A stretch of 64,000 nt of DNA from Tanypteryx hageni. Its lineage: Eukaryota > Arthropoda > Insecta > Odonata > Petaluridae. Position 1 is the stretch's first letter; each line of letters starts with the position of its first letter. The translations under genes were made by a program, and so were the position numbers. This document shows, in pieces, positions 1 through 10,700 of this stretch. The DNA lies in contig CM054113.1 of NCBI GenBank assembly GCA_028673005.1, positions 35,344,117 through 35,408,116 on the forward strand. Direction: 5' to 3'. Below the pieces are notes generated by a model, which was given only the letters and a program-made list of their open reading frames with translations, had not been told where the DNA came from and did no database searches.

Positions 1-1153
1 ACTTCCATCCTGTGCTAAAATACTGCCGAGATATTTGAAACTACTTACTTGTTCCAATTTTTGGCCATTTACCATTATATTTAATTCTTTAAGTTCCTTT
101 GAAACCACCATGACTTTCGTTTTTTCTGTATTGATCTTCATTCCATATTGTTGGCCAACCTCAACTAGTCTGTCTGTCATCCTCTGAAGCTCTTTCTCGC
201 CTTCTGCTATTAAGCCCTGATCATCTGCGTATTTAATGGTGGTAATACCTCCTATCTTAAATCCTTTCTCTTCCATCAACGCTTCTTCTGTTATTGTTTC
301 TGCATAAATATTAAATATCGCTGGTGAAATAGGACAACCCTGCCTCACTCCCCTCCCTATTGAAGTACTTTCTGTTTCTTCTCCTTCAACCCTGACTCTA
401 ATCTTTTGATCAAAGTAAAGGTTTTTAAGCAGTCTTTTATCTTTCCAATCTATTCCTATTTTGTTTAAAATACCCAGCATTTTATCCCATTTCACTCGGT
501 CAAAAGCTTTCTCCCAATCTACAAAACAAAAATACATATCTTTATTGACTTCTAGCGCTCTTTCTATCATCATCCTCACACATCCTATAGCATCTCTAGT
601 CCCCCTTCCTCTTCTAAAACCAAACTGATTATCTTGCAGCTCCTTTTCTATTTTACATTCAATTCTTTTGGTTATTATTCTGGTTAGAACTTTAGCTGTA
701 TGAGAAATTAAACTAATAGTTCTGTAGTCCTTAAAACATTTTGCATTGTTCTTTTTCTCCAGTGGTACCATCACAACATCTAAAAAATCTTCAGGCCATA
801 TGCCAGTATCATATACTTGGTTAAAAATTTTGTGAGTTGCTTAACTGCTTTAGACCCCAAAACCTTAAGAACGTCCACGGGTATATCATCACTCCCAACA
901 TGTCATCAATTGCTCTTTTAACTTCAGACTCGAGAATACTTGGTCCTAGCTGATCTTTTTCCACATCCTCTTTTTCATTTAATTCAATATTTCTTGACTT
1001 TCCTTCTTTATCATACAGCACCTCAATGTACTCTTTCCAGACATTCTTTACATCGTCTGGCTCCGATACTATTTTACCACTTTTGTTCATGATTCCTTTA
1101 CGTCCTATATTTCTTGCTTTTTTCTTGAATAGTTCCCTTGCTTTGCTATACAT
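1..1153 (-). pseudogene. RTE reverse transcriptase portion, frameshifted, truncated by window edge
   Basis: This is the continuation of the same LINE reading frame. The segment 1153-901 encodes the EN-RT linker (SKARELFKKKARNIGRKG). A 16-bp deletion at 900/901 and a 1-bp indel near 825-830 break the frame. RT fingers and palm follow, with the CFVDWEKAFD motif at about 505-535 and YADD at 220-231. The connection and C-terminal domain lie beyond position 1. In copy 2 the same region carries different inactivating changes, so the two copies decayed independently. Confidence 0.85.
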
Positions 1154-1210
1154 GAGGTCTGTTCTACAAATTCTTTCACATTCGACAATCTCCTCGCATT
1201 TCTCATTTAT

Positions 1211-2434
1211 TCACTGTTGTCTGGCTTTATCTATTTCCCTTCTAAAAGCATTATTTAACTCCTTGTACTTTCTTTGGCCTTCTTCAGTGTTTATGTTCTT
1301 CCACTTTCTCTGCTCTTCCATTTTTTGCAGCATGGCTGCTGTGATCCAGGGTTTTTTGTTTCTTTCACCCGTTATCTTTCCTACCTTCTTTTTCATTACA
1401 TATTTAATGTTGCTATGGATGTATCTCCACTCCTCATTTACATTCTTCTTATTTTCTTCAGCTCTCTCCCCCAACCTTTCCTCCAGCTCAGTCATGATAG
1501 CCTCCTTGTTTTTAAGGAGTTCCTCTAAGTTCCATTTCTTGTTAACTCTTATGTTTCTCTTAACGCTCTTCAGTCTACATTGTATATTTGCCACCAAAAG
1601 GTTGTGGTCAGAATCGATATCTGCCCCTGGTAGTGTTATCACATTTTTAATGCTATTTCTAAATCTTTCATTGACTAGTATAAAATCTATCTGGTATCGT
1701 CTCTGGTCCCCTGGGCTTCTCCATGTGTAAAGTCTCCGCTGGTGATGCTTAAACCATGTATTAGTTACAATTAATCTATTTCTATAGCAGAATTCCACAA
1801 GTTTATCCCCTCTTTCATTTCTCTTCCCTAGTCCATATTTTTCCACTATGTTATCTTCCTGTCCCTCTCCGACTACACTGTTCCAATCTCCCATTACTAT
1901 GGTGGTGATCCTTCCTTTTCCCTCCTCCTCCAATATCTCCATAATCTGTTCATACATTTCATATATTTCGTAGTCGCCAGCATTAGTTGTTGGCATATAC
2001 ACTTGAATTATAAGCATTTCCACTGGCTCCATCTGAAGTTTTACGGCTATTAATCTATCATTAACTGTCACTACCTTGCTAATTCTTTCAGCTATCTCTT
2101 TTCTCATTATAATCCCCACTCCCCTTTCCTTTTTCTCCCCTCCCGAGTAAATAATTTTAAATTCGTCTGAATTTATCTCGCCTTTTCCTTCCCACCGAAC
2201 TTCACTAAGACCTACTATACCTACATTATTCCTTCTCCTTTCCCTTTTTAAGTTCTCTAGTTTACCCCCTGAATTTAAAGTCCTAACATTCCATGTGCCT
2301 ATTTTTAATTTCTCACTACTTGCTTTCTTATTAATGTTCCATTTCCTCTGTACGTCCCCTAGGGTAGTCCCCACCCGGAGATCCGATTGGGGGACTATTT
2401 TACCTACGGAATATTTTACCCCAGAAAGATCCAT
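1211..2434 (-). pseudogene. RTE endonuclease domain ORF, 407 codons, stopped before RT
   Basis: The ATG is at 2434-2432. The AP-endonuclease signatures run in order: KIGTWNVRTLNSGGK near residue 45, GLSEVRWEGKGE, VYMPTT, MGDWNSVVG, QIDFILVNERFR and GADIDSDHNLLV. These contain the expected Asn, Glu, Asp/Asn and the SDH catalytic triad end. The domain nicks target DNA for target-primed reverse transcription. The ORF stops at TGA (1211-1213), where copy 2 has TGG. The frame then goes on into linker sequence (1153-901) and, after an indel, RT. All catalytic EN motifs are still present, which suggests recent loss of function. Confidence 0.9.
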
Positions 2435-2765
2435 AGAGATATTTTCATCTTTTCAGCCTATCATGGGAAATATAATGAGGTACTTTCCCCTTGCTTTCCT
2501 CATCGCAGTTTCACAGAGTGATTACCCATCTGTAGCCGTTCAGATCCGCATGATCACCACCTAGAGAGGTACTGTGCAAGCTGCTGCCCTTGCACAGGGG
2601 GATGTAAAACCCCTAAGACTGCTTCTTAGTCTGACTCTTCCCCTCAGACCTTTCCGGCTTGGATGGTCCAACCAGGAGAATTATCTCCCGCCGGCATAGC
2701 TCTTTGGTTCGTAATAGTACACAAACCCTCCCACCTCTGTAAGGTTATGCAGTCCTTAGGGAGGG
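2435..2765 (-). other. 5' leader of RTE LINE copy 1
   Basis: This GC-richer leader upstream of the EN ORF contains CCAAGCCGGAAAGGTCTGAG and a GTGCAAGGGCAGC...GCTGCC-type short inverted pair. It is shared almost base for base with 46814-47145. The end at GGGAGGG matches the 5' end of copy 2, so neither copy is 5'-truncated. RTE leaders of this kind usually carry the internal promoter; that role is inferred. Confidence 0.7.
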
Positions 2766-3211
2766 TATATATATATATAATATATAAAATCTAAGGTACT
2801 TTTAGAAGTGCTAAGAGTTGAAATTTGGCCTGAATATAGGTCATTGGGTACAAACTCAAGATAAACACGAGAAATTTCAGAAAATATTATATTTAAGGGG
2901 TGTTTTTTGTCCCAAAGTCCAATTTTAAACACCCATAAGAAAAGCATTGAAAACTGTGCAAGGCTATAAAATATTGCTTTTTTTTAATATTTAAAATTAA
3001 GATACAAAGTGGTCACATGCACCATACTGTAGAAAAAAGAATAAAATTTATTTTTCTTGAAGACAGAATTCAAATACATGCTGAATTTGTGTGAACATTT
3101 GATTTTATCTATAAAATTATGAAATATTTTTCGGTCTTCGACAATGTAAAATAATAACTACCATAGCAACGACTCCAATGCCTTTCAATGGGAATTAACT
3201 TTCCATACTAT
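2766..3211 (+). repeat. (TA)n followed by dispersed repeat, copy a
   Basis: A short TA run (2766-2782) is followed by sequence related to 18620-19040. The shared stretches are TTAAGGGGT near 2893, CCCATAAGAAAAGCAT near 2931, CAGAATTCAAATACAT near 3065, and an ATAGCAACGAC(T)CCAATGC block near 3160-3180. Both copies are in the same orientation. There is no coding capacity and the family is unknown. Confidence 0.6.
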
Positions 3212-6100
3212 AAGGGTATTGATTTAATGCTTAGACTGCATTATAATCCATTTTATTTCAGCCAACGACGTATACATATGATGACGTTACAATTTTTAAC
3301 TATTTTTTTATCCGGATACGTACATACTAAAAGGCATGACGCCTAACACGCAAAATATCCTAATTTTTACATAACATTTAGTATAACATATAGGATATTG
3401 TATATTATTATATATTATATATATATATTATAGTTATTGCTTAAAAATGGCTATCTGAGCCATGAAACTTGAAATTGGAGAACTTGGACGCAAAGCCGAT
3501 TGCCAGAGAATTTAGAAATTCTGGATAGATGCCTTAATTTCGCAGAAAATGAAAACCATTATCCTATATAAATGGGCTCTGTTTAGTTCAAATTCTGTCG
3601 CGTTTGTTTATTTACGTGTTTATATCTTGGTGTCATTTACGTGTTAGAAGGAAAACTAGATGTAAAAAATAGGGAAAGAGGTAGGAAAACGTTTCAGCCA
3701 ATAGACGATTTGAAAGAGAAAGAGAGTTATCAAGACATGAAGAGGACAGCGGAAAATAGGAGGATATGGAGAACCAGGTTTAACCATGAATAATCACGGA
3801 CATATCTACGGACAGACTACCTATGATGATGATGATCTTGGTGCATGGTGATTTTATGAACGTTTGCTTTATGCAAGCACCGACAACTCGCATGATAAAA
3901 TGATATAATGACTCTCTTTTATCTTTAATTGGTCTTAAGCTCAGTAGTGCCAAACCTATGGCCCGCGAAGGGTTTTTCTGCTGCCCGAGAGGATATGATG
4001 AAAAAGCAATCCAAAAAATTAAACACAAAAATTCATATATTTTTATGAAAGTTTTGATAATAAAAATTATAATATTGAAAGCGTAACCATAAATATCTTT
4101 GTTAGATTTGATTGTTACTTGTATAGCTTCCTATATCCTATATATACCTTCCGATTTAATCTCTCTAATCTAATTTCAAGTATTTCCTTACTAATCACAA
4201 AATTCATTCATCGAGAAAGGTCCAATAGACTTCCTCTTTCAGTAATAATACCGTTTATTTACTTATTTCTGGTATAGAAAATTGGATCCGAGTCCAGACA
4301 TATAAAAATTATAATTGGGCAAAAATTGGTACCTGTTATAGCGGATGTGTTATCGATAGAAATGAATGAGGCAATTGGAAAGTTTCGTCCAGCACTGGGC
4401 AGTAAGTGGTTAATGATTTGTGTACATGGTTCATGAACCCACATCTAAAAGAGATATCTAGGTGTTAACCTACAACCACAAATTTTATTTTAATTAATTG
4501 GAAAAGGACTGTATTAGACTTTTTACAATTAATTAATTTAAAAATAATAATAATAAAATAGCCATTTAATTTTCCTTTTCGTTGTAAAATACAGAACAAC
4601 CCATGTTTTGGTCTTGAACTATCCCCCGACAATAGTAATTTGGTTAATTTAATTCGGCAAACGCTTCACTAACTCGGATGAGAAACAGAAAATGAACACT
4701 TGACCTAAAATATACTATTGCTTCACATAACACAAAACATTAATATAAAATTATTAGCAATAATAATGATCCGTTCGATATACCTTTGGTATATGTTCCT
4801 TTAGCGAACCCATAAAAATTAATATTTTTCGCCAAAAATAAGGACTAATACAAGCGAGTCGTTCGTTTTAAGGGTCAATTACGAGCCGGCAAAGTCTTAA
4901 ATTTATCTAAATGAACGAAATTTATTTTTTCAGCTGCAGGAAGAAAGCATTAAAAAATCATAAAGCGAAGATAAAAGTGAAAATTATAGCACGTTTTGTC
5001 AACTAGCCTAAAAGGGTTTTACAAAAATCGTCCTTTTACTGGTGCACTATCTGAGTCGTAAATAACATCGAAGATTTATCCCTTTATGGTTGCGTGTGGC
5101 GTCCAAGAGTTTTACGAGATTCCCTACTATCCGGATCCCTAGGCGGCGAACAAATCCCTAGTTGACTGTTACATAACGCTCTCCGGAGATCGCAGGAATA
5201 GCAGCAGCGGGGGTGCCCAACAGTTGCTCCTTCCTCCCTCGCCCTCCCAAACCCAAAAGAGACGTTCCCTTCCGTACTATCCCGACCTTCTGTCGATCTG
5301 ACCCAATAGGGCGAATACGAGGGCGACGCATACATTCCACTTATGGCACATATTTGCGACGTTTCTCATCCCTAATGGTGACAAAGAGTCATACTATTCG
5401 GAAACAACGTGATCACTGCTCGTGTGGAAGGGATTTTAGGGGGAAATTAATGTCACGATTCCGCGTAGAGGTCGTGTTATCCAATGTCGGTGGTTTCCAG
5501 ACTTTCGGACTTGAGAACCGGCAAAATTCCAAATGAGAGTTCCGGTGACAGGCATCCCGAATGCTGTCACAAGTAAGATAATCTGTTAATTTGATGACAA
5601 AAATAATACGAGATGCCTTTAAATTGCATTATATTTGTAAATTCGGAAAACTATATTTTTGTTTACAAAAGGAATAACATAATCAACAAAAATTATAGAT
5701 AATTTACATAAATGTTGAACGGTATGAAATTCAATTTCGTTTTTATCTGCGATTCATCAATCTAAAAATGCATATTTTTCCACAATCTATGTGGGTCGGT
5801 GGAAATTAAATCAAACCGGTACTGGTCTGCGGACAAGGGTTTGGAAACCACTAGCATATGTGATGCGAGTTTCGAATCTATTTTCAAATGGAATCAAAAA
5901 TCAATTTGAAACGTTTCATATTACATTAGTCTACTCTCAATATCAAAAGGTAAAGTTTTTATACATTCAATGTCGGGAAAGAGTTCACCAGTTTCGGATG
6001 AGAAATTTTATAAAGAAAGTATAAAGCTACACTCTCTACCAAAGTCGAACTAAAAAAGATGGAAAAGTATTTTCACAAAATGGAATATATCGAGATTTCA
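3212..6100. other. AT-rich stretch, no gene recognised
   Basis: This is mostly low-complexity AT-rich DNA. Two islands differ: a hAT-like terminus at 3942-3995 and a GC-richer block at 5085-5535, with short ORFs on both strands, none resembling a known family. No receptor exon was found here. Confidence 0.5.
3942..3995 (+). mobile_element. hAT-like transposon terminus
   Basis: CAGTAGTGCCAAACCTATGGCCCGCG has the CAGnGGTnnnCAACCT-like look of hAT terminal inverted repeats. Only one end was seen and no partner end or 8-bp duplication was found. This is a weak call on family resemblance alone. Confidence 0.35.
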
Positions 6101-6768
6101 TAGGCGTTCTTAATGGGAAATGTGTACGTATGAAACGGTAACAAAAGATTGGGCGATTCTTGAATTTTCATCTCCGAAACTATAACTCGTAACTATTGTA
6201 CTAAATGATGTACCCATTCCGAATACATTTTTTAATCTATACCTTACAAATCATATAAGTAGGAGAGATAGAAAAACATGGATTTTAATTGTTGTTTGCT
6301 GGAAGAACCGCATTAGAGATCGATGTAAACAAAATATGCGATGTTTTGCTCGGGATTTTCTCAATTTTTTATTTCCGAAACTATAACTTGTAATTATGCG
6401 ATCTCGCGGACTTTCTTGTAGCAAATGTTGTTCTCTATCCGAATAAATGGTTTAATCTACACCTTACAGATCATATAAGAGCTTGGAAGAGGAAAGTTTG
6501 GTATTTCATTGTTGCTTGACGAATGCCATTTAACGAAATACGAGTATAGGTTTATTAATGTAATTATGTAAAGTGGAAGTTCGAATTGACGGATTCAGTT
6601 AAAAATCACAATTGAGCAATACATTTTAATAACGATAATTCGTACTTAATTTAATTAAAATCCGTCCAGCGGTTTAAGAGATGAAAAGCTACGACGGACG
6701 GAAGGACGGACGAGGCGTGCCAATAATGCGTTCCGTTACTACCACTTTGCTGGTAAAGAACGCCTTAT
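6101..6768 (+). mobile_element. GCGTTCTT-ended non-coding element, copy a
   Basis: It starts TAGGCGTTCTT (6101-6111) and ends AAGAACGCCTTA (6757-6768), an inverted pair. The right end is itself a hairpin: GCGTTC at 6728-6733 faces GAACGC at 6758-6763. Inside are two diverged units about 201 bp apart (TCCGAAACTATAACT at 6173 and 6374). A CGGACGGAAGGACGGACG tract near 6694-6712 lies just inside the right end. There is no ORF. The same ends and layout recur at 25887-27098. Confidence 0.65.
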
Positions 6769-7714
6769 AAAATAGGTAGCATAGTTACTCGCAATAAAAA
6801 TGGCCTCCGAATTCACAGTGAAGCATAACTTTTAAAATATAACTTTTCCTGTAACTGGAATGTACCAAGAGGATAGAGAATTGTGTATTAAATATTAAAA
6901 TATGAAATGAAGACAAAGGTCAAGACCGTCGTTTGGTGCTAAAAATATTATAAACTTAGGAAACAATTTTTATTTTTAAATGACTGTTTTTTATCACTTG
7001 CAAGTTTCACAGCATTTACAAACAGTACCCTCTGTAACTCGTTAATTAAAAGTTTTAAAATGTTTGTTTTTTATTGTTGATTAAGAACTAACCCAGTACT
7101 TTCTGGGGTCTCTCCGAATATTTTAGCCGGTTTATGTATTTTCACTCAAAACAAGTAGAGAAGAGAAAGAGCTTAATGATTATGAGCGAAAATAAATTTT
7201 CTCTTAGAGAATTTAAAAAATATATTATTTTTCTAATTTTTAAACAAAGTTTCAGCATCAAAGATGGTAAAAAGGTTGCATATATTAAAAGGGCTTTCAT
7301 GAATGGCGACTGAGGAAGCATTTGCACTGCAAGGAATAATATGAAGTATTTAGCTGCAGGGCTTTTATCTAGGGTACATTTTAATCAAAATCCGCCATTA
7401 ATTAAATTTTTGTTGAAAAACTGCCAGTATTGTTTTAGATATAATAGAAATAAAAGACTAATTATTCTCCAATAAATCTTTTAAGGTATGCAAAGGATGG
7501 TGAAGCTCTTATGAGCAGACAGGGTTGAACGAAAACCTCTCGCGGTCCGGAGAGAGCTTTGGGAGTTTCTCTTTTCGAAGGGACACTTAATATTCATTCT
7601 GAACGAGAGAAGATATGAAAGATTTACGACGACGGGGGACTCTTTTCATCGATTGGCATGTAAAAATACGGATAGGAGTCAGTTTTAACGATCGCAGAGA
7701 ATCGGATGCCTTAC
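6769..7714. other. No gene seen; probably receptor intron
   Basis: This is AT-rich DNA downstream of the last receptor exon found. It was searched on the minus strand for a TM5 exon and none was recognised. Confidence 0.5.
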
Positions 7715-7794
7715 CTGCGTTTCAGCGAAATTAGCCGCGACTGGTGCGATGCTTTTAGCAGCCACCCAAATTGAAGTCACCAAAACGGGAATTC
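7715..7794 (-). CDS. DH44R: DH44 receptor exon: rest of TM4 and extracellular loop 2
   Basis: The acceptor is CCTTTTCCCAG (AG at 7796-7795) and the donor GTAAGG starts at 7714. The 80-nt exon supplies the last two bases of a Gly codon, then [17 protein letters not shown] and VAANFAETQ. Pro and Trp sit where TM4 of class B receptors has them (GWGxPxxxxxxW). It has no stop and ends in phase 0. The loop-2 cysteine expected just after TM4 is not in this exon, so a further downstream exon is needed. I did not find one between 1 and 7714. Confidence 0.85.
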
Positions 7795-10700
7795 CTGGGA
7801 AAAGGAATGTAGAAAAAATATCAGTAGTGCACGAGTGAAAAATAAACATGTTATTTTAAAATTAATAATAAAAAAATCTGATTTGGCCACCACATGACTT
7901 TCTCCATACTTGTAATATTTCTGAAAATTCCAAATAAGTTAATTGATAATAAATATTTTAAAGAACTGCGAGAAAAATTTAAAGATTTACAAAGAACAGA
8001 AATAAACTAAAACCGTAGCCTTCTGATATTGGATATAGCCCCGAAGCTCAAACAATCTAACAAATATAATTAAGAAAATAAAAAGGAGCGTACAGTGTTT
8101 ACAATAGTCGCCGGTAGGTGGTTTGGTTTTGGCCGCTAAAAAATTTAGTTTTGAAAATATCTTTTCAACAAAGCATTATATGGGAAAATGTTTTCATAAA
8201 AGGTTGTAGAAATTTAAATTTCCTGATGACTTTTATTCCAGTAATGTTGCACATTAATCAAATAAATAAGTAAAGATGGAGACTACGGCGAAATTGATGT
8301 TAAAATTCTAAAAATTCAAAATGATAATAAATATTTTAAGGAACTGGGAGAAAAATTTAAAGTTTACAAAGAACAGAAATAAACTCAAACCGTAGCCTTC
8401 TGATATTAAATATAGCCCCGAAGCTCCAACAATTAAGAAAATAAAAGGAGTGTCAAGTGTTTACAATAGTCGGCGGTAAGTGGTGTGGTTGTGGCAGCCA
8501 AAAGATTTAGTTTTAAAAATATCTCTTCGACAATGCATTATATGGGAAAATCCTTCAAACAAAGATTGTAGACAATTAAATTTTCTACAACTTTAATTCC
8601 GGTTTGTTTTTACATTTATCAAATATTAAAGCAAATATTTTGATAAAATTGATACAAGAGTAAACACCCACTTCTGGTTGACCGATTTTTACCAAAAACT
8701 AATCAGTTATTTTCCATTTAACAGAAATGTCAACTACAGCTACTTATTTAAAGTAAACAAACTCACATACTCGGAAATAAGCATGTCTAATAAGAAAGAA
8801 TATATTTTTAGTAAAATTTCAATGCTTGTTACTAAAATCGTTTAATTAAACCAGCTTAAATATGAGTTAGTAATTCACATTATTGCTCCAAACTTTATTC
8901 AGTTCGCAGCACTTAATTTGCATTTCTGTATATTCTAGCATTTGAATTCTACGATTATTCTAAAACTACCTACTGTTACTTCGTCACAGGGGCACACCGA
9001 GGGGGGAGGGGCTGACGGACTTCAACCTCCCTTAAAAAATCCCCATGTATATCGTATGGAGAGTATTAATGAGAGATTTATTTAGTGCATCACCACGATG
9101 GTGACTACATTATATTTATTCCTTCCATTCAGGGCATACATAGAGATAACTTGAGAGGAAGTAAGAATACAAACCACTGAATTTGCATTGAGAATATTGA
9201 ATTACGTAAATAATGACGTATGTCGTTCAGTCATTATTAAATAAATCAACTATGCCTCTTTCTAATTACTTGATAAATTTTGCTATATGATCGTCATCTG
9301 TAACCATCAACATCACCTCATTAATTAAGTACAAGCGTGACTTCTGTGCACACGAGGATCACGAAAGGGTTTGCCCTTTTTTCTTCCTATTTACAACGAA
9401 TATTTGTTCAGTGACACATGACGGCCGGCTAGTCTGCAAAAATTTAAGTCAATTCAAACGGATCAATAATTGGCAAAGAAATTAAGAGTTTTACATAATT
9501 ATGTCTGACGCTGGCATAGAGTCTGGTTTTATGAGTCAATTCAAGTATAAAATTGTCAGTTTTTCCTCGAATACTAGCAATAAAAAAACTGGAAATACGT
9601 GATCTACCACAAATTTGTGAAAAAAAACAAATTATTGTTACTTTCAGTCGCATAACTATAAATATGCAATGTGTGAAAGGCGCGTGGACACACCAAATGA
9701 GTTAGAGGGTCGTAAGAGCCTGGCAGAGGAAAAATTTATAAAAAAAATCGTGAAATATATATATACATATATGTTACTATAAAATTATAATTCTATGTTA
9801 ACTGAAACATAACCATTAACTGGTATGGTGAGGCCAGGACTGACCACAGGCATATTTAAATTTAAAAATATTCACCATGGCCCATTCTAGGTTTTCAAAG
9901 TATCATTGTAATCTTATTTGCTAGCCTGAACTACGCTTTAGAGGATCTTGCAGTGTTTTATCTTAATTCGCTCCTTACCCCCCCCCCCAAGGGACCTCTT
10001 GGGGTCAGTTTTGAACCCACCATACCATAAGAGTAACTTTTTTTCATTAAATTCCTCCACAAATAAATCATGTAAATTGCAGATTAATAAACTTTTACAT
10101 TAATAACATTTAGTAATATTCAGTAAAACGTTTCATGTAATGTTCAAGTAGGCTGAAATCTTCGCAGAATGCCACCAATGCTTACTATGTTTTATAAAAT
10201 CTAAAACTAATAGGTTATAATGGATAATTTTGTTGCGAAATTAATTGACGATAACAATCACTGTAATAGATAGAGTTGTAATAACTGTTGTAATAGAGAG
10301 TTATATGCCACGTTTTTGCCGACAAATCAGACTGAGGTAAGCCAATATCTGTTTTGTAAAATTCCTTCACAAACGTCCTTGTTGTTTTTTTTGCATTCGA
10401 TAATTGTTTATATATTTTTTGGTTTAGGGGAAATAAAACGTCGCCGGAGAATTCAAGAATGTAGACGATGTGATTTATCTTTTTCTATAATGCAAATAAT
10501 AACTTTTAAATTGAAATATATATCTTAGCAGACGACTTTTGTTTTTTATTACCTAATTCAACTAAAGTTACATTGAAACAAAATCAATGAGTTTTGACCG
10601 TTGCAAAAAGTGAACATAACGCATTAGATCAAGTTTTTGGTTAAAATAACAAAATCGTTAATTGGTACATAATTTTTTATTTTGGAGTAAAATCTGACCC

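Larger units (their letters stand above)
1..2765 (-). mobile_element. RTE/BovB-like LINE, copy 1 (3' end outside the window)
   Basis: On the minus strand this runs from a 5' end at about 2765 to the window edge. Its sequence is nearly the same as copy 2 at 43822-47145, so about 540 bp of 3' sequence are missing here. Seen: a 5' leader (2435-2765), an AP-type endonuclease, and a reverse transcriptase with YADD at 220-231. The order EN then RT in one ORF, WNVRTL at the EN start and a short 3' end are typical of the RTE clade. The element was inserted beside a short (TA)n tract. Coding damage: a Trp-to-stop change at 1211-1213, a 16-bp deletion at 900/901 and a 1-bp loss near 825-830, all relative to copy 2. 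It is not autonomous. Confidence 0.92.

Noticed and set aside
1026..2564. Plus-strand ORFs of up to 234 codons opposite the RTE LINE
   Set aside because: They are antisense shadows of the endonuclease and linker; the same shadows appear opposite copy 2 at 45389-47078.
5084..5536. GC-richer block with ORFs on both strands, considered as a receptor exon
   Set aside because: No transmembrane segment, splice-bounded frame or family motif is visible in any frame.
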